DNA of 42,117 nt. Origin: Candidatus Sumerlaeota bacterium. GTDB lineage: Bacteria; Sumerlaeota; Sumerlaeia; MWCT01. Location of the stretch: contig JAFGFK010000009.1 in NCBI GenBank assembly GCA_016931135.1, positions 1-42,117 of the forward strand, read 5' to 3'. Positions 18,392-26,493 of the stretch are shown here, in pieces. Under the pieces are notes generated by a model. The model was not told the DNA's origin, did not search any database, and worked only from the letters and a program-made list of their open reading frames with translations. Made by a program: the position numbers and the translations under genes. Every line of letters begins with the position of its first letter. Position 1 is the stretch's first letter.

Positions 18392-18562
18392 CCTCAACTT
18401 GTGATTGTTCTGATCTGCGGGAAACTTCATTAAAAGTCTTTTTTTCATTGATTTTACATTCATACAAGGAACAAATAGAAATAATTCGTTCCCTTGTGGA
18501 ATTATCTTAATTGCGACATTTTAACTGCTGAAAAAATTCAATCGCCATAGGAGATTGCTCGA

Positions 18563-18859
18563 ATGTTAATGGGAAAAGTTGTTGGTACGGTTATCTCCAC
18601 TCAAAAGGATCCGGGTCTTCAAGGTTACAAGCTCTTCGTAGTTCAATGCGTCGATGTTTCAATGAAACCGACTTCGAGTTATGTAATTGCGGTTGACGCC
18701 ATTGGTTGCGGGGAAGATGAGATGGTGATCGTGGTTCAGGGAAGTTCCGCCCGCATCACCGAACGCACCAAGAACAAACCCGTTGACGCAGCTATAATCG
18801 CCATTGTTGATTCCGTGGAAGTGGGGAAAAACCGGGTTTATGAAAAGTACAAACAATAA
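18563..18859 (+). CDS. Bacterial microcompartment vertex (BMC-P, EutN/CcmL family) protein 1
   Basis: MGKVVGTVISTQKDPGLQGYKLFVVQCVD...GCGEDEMVIVVQGSSAR...KNKPVDAAIIAIVDSVEV. Confidence 0.93.
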   Translation: MLMGKVVGTVISTQKDPGLQGYKLFVVQCVDVSMKPTSSYVIAVDAIGCGEDEMVIVVQGSSARITERTKNKPVDAAIIAIVDSVEVGKNRVYEKYKQ

Positions 18860-18948
18860 ACATTCGTTACGCCAGGTAAAACGATTACTATAAAGAACAT
18901 GATCACAACCATGAACACAAAGACGAATCGAGACAAAGGGTAACCGCG

Positions 18949-19239
18949 ATGGATATCGCAAAAGTCATGGGAACTATCGTCGCAACGCAGAAGGACCCCT
19001 CATTAAGCGGGGTAAAGATATGTATCATTCAACCTCTGGATCAGGATCTCAAGGAAAAAGGGAAACCTCTTGTTGCAACGGATTCTACCTCGATGCGAGA
19101 TACAGGGGAAATTGTTTATTATGTTGCGAGCGGCGATGCGGTATCAACAGGGACAGAGGGACAGAAAATGCCTGTTGACGCTGCGATAGTGGGGATAATC
19201 GACCACATCCATTATAAAAAGGAGTATCTGCCCGGTTAA
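18949..19239 (+). CDS. Bacterial microcompartment vertex (BMC-P, EutN/CcmL family) protein 2
   Basis: AKVMGTIVATQKDPSLSGVKICIIQPLD...TGEIVYYVASGDAV...QKMPVDAAIVGIIDHI. Confidence 0.93.
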   Translation: MDIAKVMGTIVATQKDPSLSGVKICIIQPLDQDLKEKGKPLVATDSTSMRDTGEIVYYVASGDAVSTGTEGQKMPVDAAIVGIIDHIHYKKEYLPG

Positions 19240-19242
19240 GCC

Positions 19243-19575
19243 ATGCAATTCGGAATTGTCATTGGGAACGTTATTTCAACGGATAAAAATCCGGCATACG
19301 AAGAGCGCAAGCTGCTTTTGGTGCAGAGGTTGAGCCTGGATAACAGGGCTATGGGAATCCCCACCATGGCGATCGATTATGTAGGGGCGGGAGAAGGGGA
19401 TATTGTATTATTAGGCGCGGCGCCGGGGCTCGCCTCCACGGTTTTCGGCATCCCGGACGCCCCCATCCGCGAACTTGTTATGGGAGTGATCGATCGCGCC
19501 CGATTCTCTACAGGGCAAAAAGAGTTCGGAAACAGCGTTTCGGAAAGGCATGAAAAAAACCGAAATAACACTTGA
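19243..19575 (+). CDS. Bacterial microcompartment vertex (BMC-P, EutN/CcmL family) protein 3, divergent
   Basis: FGIVIGNVISTDKNPAYEERKLLLVQRLS...VGAGEGDIVLLGAAPGLAS...APIRELVMGVIDRARF. Confidence 0.9.
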   Translation: MQFGIVIGNVISTDKNPAYEERKLLLVQRLSLDNRAMGIPTMAIDYVGAGEGDIVLLGAAPGLASTVFGIPDAPIRELVMGVIDRARFSTGQKEFGNSVSERHEKNRNNT

Positions 19576-19600
19576 CGTAATGGATGGGTAAAGTTAGGTA
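19572..19600 (+). promoter_or_regulatory. Candidate sigma70-type promoter upstream of rpsT
   Basis: TTGACG-N17-TAGGTA; overlaps the end of the third BMC-P gene. Confidence 0.35.
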
Positions 19601-19690
19601 TGCTCGGATTTTTCAATGTAATACCGGGTAAGACCTGTAAAAATCTGTTTCTATATTATCATATTCAATTGATTTTCGGAGGAAGACAAA

Positions 19691-19984
19691 GTGCCCAATA
19701 AGAAAGCCCAAATCAAGCATGCGCGTCAGAGTAAAAAGCGCAATCTGGAAAACAGGAAAATCAAAGCCGCCCTTTATACCAACATCAGGAAAGTGAGAAA
19801 GATAATCGAGGGGGGAAGTCTCGGAGAAGTGAAGGCTAACTTACCCGCAACGCTGAAAACAATCAACAAATCGGCGCAGAAGGGCATTATTCACAAACGC
19901 AAAGCTGCGCGCCTCCAATCCCGCATGGTGAAAAACGCCAATAAACTCGCCAAAACCCCGGATTCCACGCCGAAAACCACATAA
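19691..19984 (+). CDS. rpsT: 30S ribosomal protein S20
   Basis: MPNKKAQIKHARQSKKRNLENRKIKAALYTNIRK...KGIIHKRKAARLQSRMVKNANK; GTG start after GGAGGAAG. Confidence 0.95.
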   Translation: MPNKKAQIKHARQSKKRNLENRKIKAALYTNIRKVRKIIEGGSLGEVKANLPATLKTINKSAQKGIIHKRKAARLQSRMVKNANKLAKTPDSTPKTT

Positions 19985-20111
19985 GAATCGGGCGAAATCA
20001 AAAAATACCTCCCTATTACTTTTTCATCGTTCATTCTTGAATGATCATTGACATACGCCTATCGTTTCATATTATTTATTCTTTAACCGCGAAAAGGAGA
20101 CTTTTGAGTAT

Positions 20112-21122
20112 ATGAACGATTTGAGAAAGGATCCGATTACCGGAAGATGGGTGATCATTGCCACGGATCGTCTGTTGCGCCCGCATGATTTTCAGAAAAC
20201 CAAGATTATCGAAGAGACATCCCCGGATCGATGCCCCCTTTGCCCGGGACATGAAGCCATGACTCCCCCTGAAATCTGGCGGTGGGAAAATCCCGATCAT
20301 TCCTGGTCTGTTCGCGTGATTCCCAATAAATTCCCGGTATTGCGGATAGAAGGCGACCTCCTGCGCCGCGGCGAGGGGATGTTCGATCATATTTCCGGCA
20401 TTGGGGCGCACGAGTTGATCGTGGATTCGCCTGTTCACTCTCTCACCCTTGAAGATTATGATGCGGAACAGATATTCCGCATCCTTTCCGCTTATAAAAT
20501 CAGGCTGGATGATTTGAAAAAAGACGCGCGGCTCAGGTACGGACTTGTCTTCAAAAATTTCGGAATGGAAGCCGGCGCTTCCCTCCGGCATCCGCATTCC
20601 CAGCTCATCGCCCTGCCAATCATACCCAAAAACGTCAAAGAGGAACTTTCCAGTTGCCGGGATTATTACGAACTCAAGGAACGCTGCCTTTTCTGCGATA
20701 TCATCAGTGACGAGATGGAACACAATAAGCGCATCATTCTCGAATCGGAGCGTCATATTGCCTTGGCGCCTTACGCCTCGCGGTTTCCCTTTGAAATCTG
20801 CATCCTTCCGAAAAAACACGAGGCGTGTTTTACGCGCATCGGGGAAAAGGAATTAAAGGATCTCGCTTCCCTCATGGATAATATCCTGGAGGCGCTGGAT
20901 CGCAGCCTGTCCTCTCCCCCGTTCAATTACATGCTTCATTCGCGACCGTTCCGCGTTTCCGAACGTCATCCGGAAACAACTCTGGATCTGGATTATCACT
21001 GGCATATCGAGATCATCCCGCGGCTGACAAAAATCGCCGGTTTCGAGTGGGGCACGGGATTTTACATCAATCCCACGCCGCCCGAGGAGGCGGCAAAGGC
21101 GCTTCGTGAGGCGATAGATTAA
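20112..21122 (+). CDS. galT: Galactose-1-phosphate uridylyltransferase
   Basis: DLRKDPITGRWVIIATDR...CPLCPGHEAMTPPEI...GASLRHPHSQLIALPIIP (HxHxQ-type active site). Confidence 0.92.
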   Translation: MNDLRKDPITGRWVIIATDRLLRPHDFQKTKIIEETSPDRCPLCPGHEAMTPPEIWRWENPDHSWSVRVIPNKFPVLRIEGDLLRRGEGMFDHISGIGAHELIVDSPVHSLTLEDYDAEQIFRILSAYKIRLDDLKKDARLRYGLVFKNFGMEAGASLRHPHSQLIALPIIPKNVKEELSSCRDYYELKERCLFCDIISDEMEHNKRIILESERHIALAPYASRFPFEICILPKKHEACFTRIGEKELKDLASLMDNILEALDRSLSSPPFNYMLHSRPFRVSERHPETTLDLDYHWHIEIIPRLTKIAGFEWGTGFYINPTPPEEAAKALREAID

Positions 21123-21148
21123 GTTTGAAGGGTGAAGTTTGAAGTTTG
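21121..21148. repeat. Heptamer repeat AAGTTTG/AAGGGTG (4 units) at the galT 3' end
   Basis: aagtttg aagggtg aagtttg aagtttg. Confidence 0.85.
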
Positions 21149-21155
21149 AAAAAAA

Positions 21156-22220
21156 ATGCTGACTTTTTCCCTCATGGTCATAGTTTTTCTTCTGATACTG
21201 GTTTTTGCTTTTTTCAACGGGCTTCATGATATCCCCAATATCATTGCCGCCATGATCGCCTCAGGCTCCATGAAGGCAAAACAGGCGGTCATTCTGGCAT
21301 TGATATGGGAGATCATTGCGCCTCTGGCAGGCGGCTCTATGGTCGCCAAAGCGATTGTTTCACTTGTCCGTTTCGATGAAATGCAGTCCATCGTGGGGAA
21401 AGAAAGCATTCTGCTTGTTTTGGGTTCAGCGGTGTCAGCGGCAATCATCTGGAATTTCATAACATGGCGCTGGGGGATTCCCTCGAGTTCGTCACACGCG
21501 TTATGCGGGGGACTCCTGGGCGCTTCTCTCGTTTGCGTAAGAAGATTATCCATCATACGGTGGGGTATTGCAGGTTTCAATCCTTTTGCATTGAAGGGAT
21601 TTGCCGGCGTGGCTGCTGCCTTGTTTATTTCTCCTTTTTTGGGTTTTATCGCCGGATTCGTTGTATGCAAATTCATGAGATTTCTGCTTCTCCGGGCAAC
21701 GCCAAAGGCAAATGAAAAATTGAAAAAGGCTCAATGGATCACTGCATCGGGGCTTGCCTTCGCCCATGGAACCAATGCCGCGCAAAAATTCATGGGGCTT
21801 TCAGCCCTGGTTCTTGTAACAGGAGGCGCTATTTCAGATTTCCGGATCGGATTCGGAATCAAATTTGCATGTGGTCTGGCTTTATGCATGGGGGCGTTCT
21901 CCGGCGGTTGGAGGATCATCAAGACCGTAGGAACCGGGATATTCCGATTGCGTCCGGAACATGGATTCGATTCACAACTGGCATCCTCTCTGATCATTTG
22001 CGGTAATTCCTTTATTGGGGGTCCGGTTTCATCCACGCACGTGGTATCCTCAACAATCATGGGAGTGGGAACTGCGGTAAGGCAGAAGGCGGTTCGTTGG
22101 AAAAAGGTGTTTGAAATCATCCTGGCATGGTTCATCACCCTGCCCATGACGTTTATCCTGGGAGGGCTGTTATATTGGATATTCCATTTGGGGTTCCGGA
22201 TTTTGGATTTTGGATTTTAG
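21156..22220 (+). CDS. PiT-family inorganic phosphate transporter
   Basis: FFNGLHDIPNIIAAMIASGSMKAKQAV...IPSSSSHALCGGLLGA...GGPVSSTHVVSSTIMGVG. Confidence 0.93.
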   Translation: MLTFSLMVIVFLLILVFAFFNGLHDIPNIIAAMIASGSMKAKQAVILALIWEIIAPLAGGSMVAKAIVSLVRFDEMQSIVGKESILLVLGSAVSAAIIWNFITWRWGIPSSSSHALCGGLLGASLVCVRRLSIIRWGIAGFNPFALKGFAGVAAALFISPFLGFIAGFVVCKFMRFLLLRATPKANEKLKKAQWITASGLAFAHGTNAAQKFMGLSALVLVTGGAISDFRIGFGIKFACGLALCMGAFSGGWRIIKTVGTGIFRLRPEHGFDSQLASSLIICGNSFIGGPVSSTHVVSSTIMGVGTAVRQKAVRWKKVFEIILAWFITLPMTFILGGLLYWIFHLGFRILDFGF

Positions 22221-22275
22221 ATTTTGGATTTCCTTCCCAGTATATCCAGCATCCAGCATCCAGTATCAACATCCA
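22201..22275. repeat. Composite heptamer repeats: (TTTTGGA)4 followed by (ATCCAGC)n
   Basis: ttttgga ttttgga ttttaga ttttgga at 22201-22228, then tatccagcatccagcatccagtatcaacatcc. The pit gene stop codon lies inside the first tract. Confidence 0.9.
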
Positions 22276-22301
22276 TTTAGCCTTGATTCGTGGAGGTTTC
22301 G

Positions 22302-22937
22302 ATGAAAGAAATAAAAAGTAAAAAAGGCATTTTAAATCGTTTGCTTCCGAAAGAACATGATTTTTACTCCGACTTGATCGAGCATACGGAAAAAGTCCGG
22401 GAGGGCGTGGCGTCTCTTGTAGAATGGTTCAAAACGCATGAATCCGTCTACGCGGATCGGGTGCGGGAGAAAGAACATGAGGCGGACGACATTCAACTCA
22501 AAATCGCATTTGCCCTGGGGAAGGTGTTCATCACTCCCCTGGATCGGGAGGATATCCACCAGCTGGCTTCAGCCATCGATCAGATCATCAATTACGCAAA
22601 AAACACCGTACGGGAAGTTCAGATTTTCGACATCAAACCGGATGCTTTCATGATCGGGATAGCGGAATTGATTCTGGAGGGAACCTGCGCCCTGTGCGAT
22701 GCGGTCAAGATGCTTTCAACAAAATCGAGTGACATTACGGAACTCGCCAATAAAGCGGTCAAATGCGAACACAGGGTGGAAAAGCTGTATCGCCAGGGAT
22801 TGAACGCCCTTTTTGAAGGCGAGGAAATCAAGGAAATTCTGAAACGACGCGAGGTATATCGTCATCTGAGCAACACGGCGGATCGCATAAACGAGGCGGC
22901 GGAAATTCTATCCATGATCATGGTGAAATATGGGTAA
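22302..22937 (+). CDS. DUF47/PhoU-like phosphate transport regulator
   Basis: LLPKEHDFYSDLIEHTEKVREGVASLVEWF...EKEHEADDIQLKIAFALGKVFITPLDREDIHQLASAIDQIINY; follows a Pit gene; GGAGG before the ATG at 22302. Confidence 0.9.
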   Translation: MKEIKSKKGILNRLLPKEHDFYSDLIEHTEKVREGVASLVEWFKTHESVYADRVREKEHEADDIQLKIAFALGKVFITPLDREDIHQLASAIDQIINYAKNTVREVQIFDIKPDAFMIGIAELILEGTCALCDAVKMLSTKSSDITELANKAVKCEHRVEKLYRQGLNALFEGEEIKEILKRREVYRHLSNTADRINEAAEILSMIMVKYG

Positions 22938-22962
22938 TTCTTTATCTTGACATTTTATTTCT

Positions 22963-22974
22963 ACTGTTAACAGT
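22963..22974. promoter_or_regulatory. 12-bp perfect palindrome ACTGTTAACAGT upstream of rex (possible operator)
   Basis: Perfect dyad just downstream of a TTGACA (22947-22952), about 90 bp before the rex ATG; contains the TGTTAA element typical of Rex boxes. Confidence 0.35.
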
Positions 22975-23061
22975 TAAAAACCCAATTATATAGAATAATA
23001 AATCAGCGCTGTTTTTTATCAGAGAGATAGTTGAACTGCCAGAGATTAAATAAAAAGTCTT

Positions 23062-23697
23062 ATGGAACCGGAAAAAAACAATCTGAGGTATGTGCCGAAA
23101 TCCGTAATCAAGCGCCTTGCCCTTTATTGCAGGATCCTTCACCGGATAGAAATGGACGGACTCACGCGCATCTCATCAAAGATTCTGGCGCAATTTCTGG
23201 GAATCACGCCTGCCCAGGTGAGAAAAGACCTGGCATATTTCGGGCAATTCGGAGTCCCGGGTTTCGGTTATAATCCCCATGATCTGCGCATCCATTTAAA
23301 AAAAATACTGGGAACGGATCGCATCATCAATCTGGCGATCATTGGCGTGGGCAACCTGGGAAAGGCTCTTCTTTCTTATGTTGGATTCAAAACTCAGGGA
23401 TTCAAGTTCATCGCCGCCTTCGATCTGGATCAGCGAAAAGTGGGACGGAAGATCAATGAATTGAAAGTATCCAGTATAAATGAACTTGAGAAAATTCTCA
23501 AAGACAGCGATGTGGATATTGTGGTATTAACGGTTCCGGCAAACGCCGCCCAGGAAGTAGTGGATCGTCTTGTGAAATGCAATATCACGGCGATACTGAA
23601 TTTCGCCCCTATACGGATCGATGTCCCTTCCCATGTAAGAATTCATTCCGTAGATCTCGCGATGGAACTGGAACGACTCAGTTTTTACCTGCGTTAA
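23062..23697 (+). CDS. rex: Redox-sensing transcriptional repressor Rex
   Basis: Winged helix SSKILAQFLGITPAQVRKDLAYFGQFGVPGFGYN plus Rossmann motif IIGVGNLGKALLSYVGF. Confidence 0.95.
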   Translation: MEPEKNNLRYVPKSVIKRLALYCRILHRIEMDGLTRISSKILAQFLGITPAQVRKDLAYFGQFGVPGFGYNPHDLRIHLKKILGTDRIINLAIIGVGNLGKALLSYVGFKTQGFKFIAAFDLDQRKVGRKINELKVSSINELEKILKDSDVDIVVLTVPANAAQEVVDRLVKCNITAILNFAPIRIDVPSHVRIHSVDLAMELERLSFYLR

Positions 23698-23819
23698 AAT
23701 ACGTTTACAATTTGCAAGTCGATTGATTCGAGAGATTCATTTAAATCTTGATTTCCCATGAGATATTATTCATTCTTTTTTTTAAATAGACATTTATTAA
23801 TTTCAAGTTTTTGAAAAAG

Positions 23820-24971
23820 ATGCTCGATACAACATCCCAAATTGAAGTCTCGGTTGTGATGCCGTGTCTGAACGAGCGCGAAACCATCGGGGAATGCGTG
23901 CGCAAGGCGACGCAGGCGTTTAAAGAACATGACATCGCGGGTGAGGTGGTTGTCAGCGATAACGGTTCTACGGATGATTCTGAGAAGATTGCCCTTTCCC
24001 TGGGGGCGCGCGTGGCGCATCAACCGGAAAAAGGGTACGGCAACGCCTATCACAAGGGGATCATGGAGGCGAAGGGCAAATATATCGTGATGGGCGATTC
24101 GGACAATACCTACGATTTTTCCGAAATCCATAAGTTCATAGAACCCCTGAAAAACGGGTATGAACTTGTGATGGGAAGCAGATTAAAGGGAAAAATACTT
24201 CCCGGCGCCATGCCCTGGCTGCATCGCTGGATCGGCAATCCCTTTCTTTCCTGGTTTCTAAACCGCCTTTTTCATACGGGCATCAGCGATTCCCATTGCG
24301 GAATGCGAGCTTTTACAAAGGAAGCTTATCATAAAATGAGCCTGAAAACAACCGGCATGGAATTCGCCTCGGAAATGGTAATCAACGCCTCAAAAGCCGG
24401 ATTGAAAATCACGGAAATTCCCATTACCTATTACCCTCGTAAGGGGGAATCCAAGCTGCATTCCTTTCGGGATGGATGGCGACACATGCGATTCATGCTG
24501 ATATACAGCCCCACGCACCTCTTTCTGATTCCCGGTTTTCTCATTATGTTCATCGGAATGGCGCTGATGATGGCGCTTCTTCACGGTCCGGTTTTTCTAT
24601 TTGGCCACGGATTCGACATCCACGTTCAGGTACTGGGCGGCGTTCTGTCTTTACTTGGTTTTCAAATTGTGAATCTTGGCGTTTTCGCCAAGGCAATTTC
24701 CAGATCAAAAAACATCCTTATACACGACTCTTTCATTGAATATATCTTCAAACGATTCACCCTTGAAAAGGGAATTGCAATCGGACTGGTCATCTTCGGA
24801 ACAGGTTTTATCATTAATCTTTTGATACTCATAACATGGATCCGGGGGAATTTCGGCGAATTGCAACGCGTGAGAGAAGCGCTTTTCGGATTGATTCTCA
24901 TTGTAATTGGCATACAAGCCATCTTTTCATCCTTCATATTAAGCATGCTGCAAATTAGAACGGATAAGTAA
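23820..24971 (+). CDS. Family 2 glycosyltransferase (DPM1-like) with C-terminal TM region
   Basis: VSVVMPCLNERETIGECVRKA...VVSDNGSTDDSEKIA...MGDSDNTYDFSEI...SDSHCGMRAFTKEAY. Confidence 0.9.
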   Translation: MLDTTSQIEVSVVMPCLNERETIGECVRKATQAFKEHDIAGEVVVSDNGSTDDSEKIALSLGARVAHQPEKGYGNAYHKGIMEAKGKYIVMGDSDNTYDFSEIHKFIEPLKNGYELVMGSRLKGKILPGAMPWLHRWIGNPFLSWFLNRLFHTGISDSHCGMRAFTKEAYHKMSLKTTGMEFASEMVINASKAGLKITEIPITYYPRKGESKLHSFRDGWRHMRFMLIYSPTHLFLIPGFLIMFIGMALMMALLHGPVFLFGHGFDIHVQVLGGVLSLLGFQIVNLGVFAKAISRSKNILIHDSFIEYIFKRFTLEKGIAIGLVIFGTGFIINLLILITWIRGNFGELQRVREALFGLILIVIGIQAIFSSFILSMLQIRTDK

Positions 24972-26408
24972 ATGGACGTTCTTGTCATCAATGAACCATT
25001 TGTAAAGGATTTCTGCAGAACCCAGCGGTGGGCGGCGCGTACGCGCGGGAGGGTCTTGCGCGCCCCGGATTGGCTCGCCTATGCCACCGCAGTACTCGAA
25101 GAAGCGAAAATCCCTGTCAAACTCTATGATTTTCCCGCCCTCGATTGGAACAAGGATAAACTCCGGGAGATCGTACGTTCCCACAAACCCCGCTTTGTGG
25201 TTCTGGATTCCACAACGCCATCGATTTTCTCGGATATCGAGTGCGCCCGAATTTGCAAGGAGGAAAGCGACGCTCATGTCATCATGGTAGGTCCCCACGC
25301 CTCCGCCGTACCCGAAGAAACTTTGGAATCAGCAAAAGGGGCGGTCGATGTTATCTGCATCGGGGAATACGATTATACGGTCAGAGACATTATAATGGGT
25401 TTTGACAATCTTGCGTCAATACCGGGGATTGCCTATAAGGAGGGAGAACGCGTTGTTCGAACGATGAAGCGCCCTTTGATCGATAATCTGGACGCCCTCC
25501 CCTTTCCAGCATGGCATCATTTGAACCTTCTGAAATATTTCGATGGCGGGAAATTGCACCCTTACATTGACATCATAGCCGGCAGGGGATGCCCGAATGC
25601 CTGCATCTTTTGTTTATGGCCTCAGGTGATGCATGGAATGCGATTCCGGCTTCGCTCCCCTGAAAACGTGGTGGATGAAATGGAACGGGATATAAAGTTA
25701 TGTCCCCAGGTATTGAAAGGAGGGGAATTTTTCTTTGAAGATGACACTTTTACTGTAGATAAAAACCGCGCCATGGGAATCTGTGAGGAGATTCTTAAAC
25801 GGAATCTCAAACTGACATTTTCCGTGAACGCCCGCGTGGATACGGCGGATGATGAGTTATTCCGGATGATGAAACGCGCCGGGTGCCGCGAGCTCCTTGT
25901 GGGATTCGAATCCGGCGATCAGGGAATGCTCGATCGAATGCATAAGAACGCCACGATCGAGGATGCCCTGAGATTCATGGAGATCAGCAAAAAACACAGG
26001 CTCGATATTCACGGTTGTTTCGTACTCGGGCTGCCAGGCGAAACCAAAGAGACCATAGAAAAGACCATCCGGTTTGCCCTGGGACTTGGACTTCATACCG
26101 TGCAATTCTCTGGCGCTGTGCCTTTTCCTGGAACCCGCTATTTCGAATACTGCAAAAAGGAAGGGCTGTTGAAGGCAAAATCCTGGGAGGATTGGCTCTC
26201 CGAGGGGGAACAGGCGCAGGTCGTGGATTATCCCGGGCTCACCAAGGCGGAAATTGACTCGAGTATCGACAAGGGACTCAAAAAATTTTACTTCCGCCCA
26301 ACGTACATGATCCGCTTTCTCTTTCAGACAAGAAGCAGGAAAGATCTGTATCGCAAACTTAGGGGGGCAAAGAATTTTCTTGCATACCTTCTTTCAAAGA
26401 AGAAGTAA
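24972..26408 (+). CDS. B12-binding-domain radical SAM protein
   Basis: CxxxCxxC in GRGCPNACIFCLWPQ; N-terminal cobalamin-binding-like domain (VVLDSTTPSIFSDIECARICKEESDAHVIMVGPHASAVPEETL). Confidence 0.88.
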   Translation: MDVLVINEPFVKDFCRTQRWAARTRGRVLRAPDWLAYATAVLEEAKIPVKLYDFPALDWNKDKLREIVRSHKPRFVVLDSTTPSIFSDIECARICKEESDAHVIMVGPHASAVPEETLESAKGAVDVICIGEYDYTVRDIIMGFDNLASIPGIAYKEGERVVRTMKRPLIDNLDALPFPAWHHLNLLKYFDGGKLHPYIDIIAGRGCPNACIFCLWPQVMHGMRFRLRSPENVVDEMERDIKLCPQVLKGGEFFFEDDTFTVDKNRAMGICEEILKRNLKLTFSVNARVDTADDELFRMMKRAGCRELLVGFESGDQGMLDRMHKNATIEDALRFMEISKKHRLDIHGCFVLGLPGETKETIEKTIRFALGLGLHTVQFSGAVPFPGTRYFEYCKKEGLLKAKSWEDWLSEGEQAQVVDYPGLTKAEIDSSIDKGLKKFYFRPTYMIRFLFQTRSRKDLYRKLRGAKNFLAYLLSKKK

Positions 26409-26430
26409 AAGATTGCGAAGCGCCAAATGC

Positions 26431-26469
26431 ACCCTCCTTCGTTAAACTCAAGGTTTAACTACGGAGGGT
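26431..26469. terminator. Inverted repeat/hairpin between the radical SAM and GT2 genes (terminator-like or intergenic palindromic element)
   Basis: ACCCTCC-ttc-GTTAAAC-tcaag-GTTTAAC-tac-GGAGGGT: two 7-bp stems with a 3x3 internal loop, followed by AAAAA rather than T-run on the + strand. Confidence 0.5.
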
Positions 26470-26493
26470 AAAAATGCGTAACGGAGGGAGAGA

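Noticed and set aside
17925-18433. Small ORFs in the 17.9-18.5 kb spacer (e.g. ...FWILDFGIKHVYHY, MKSVLYNLYSLMNSF...)
   Set aside because: Arise from repeat and AT-rich sequence, no recognisable motifs, no convincing ribosome-binding sites; treated as intergenic.
21156-22937. Pit transporter followed by DUF47 protein as a novel system
   Set aside because: This pairing is a well-known phosphate-transport arrangement; ordinary.
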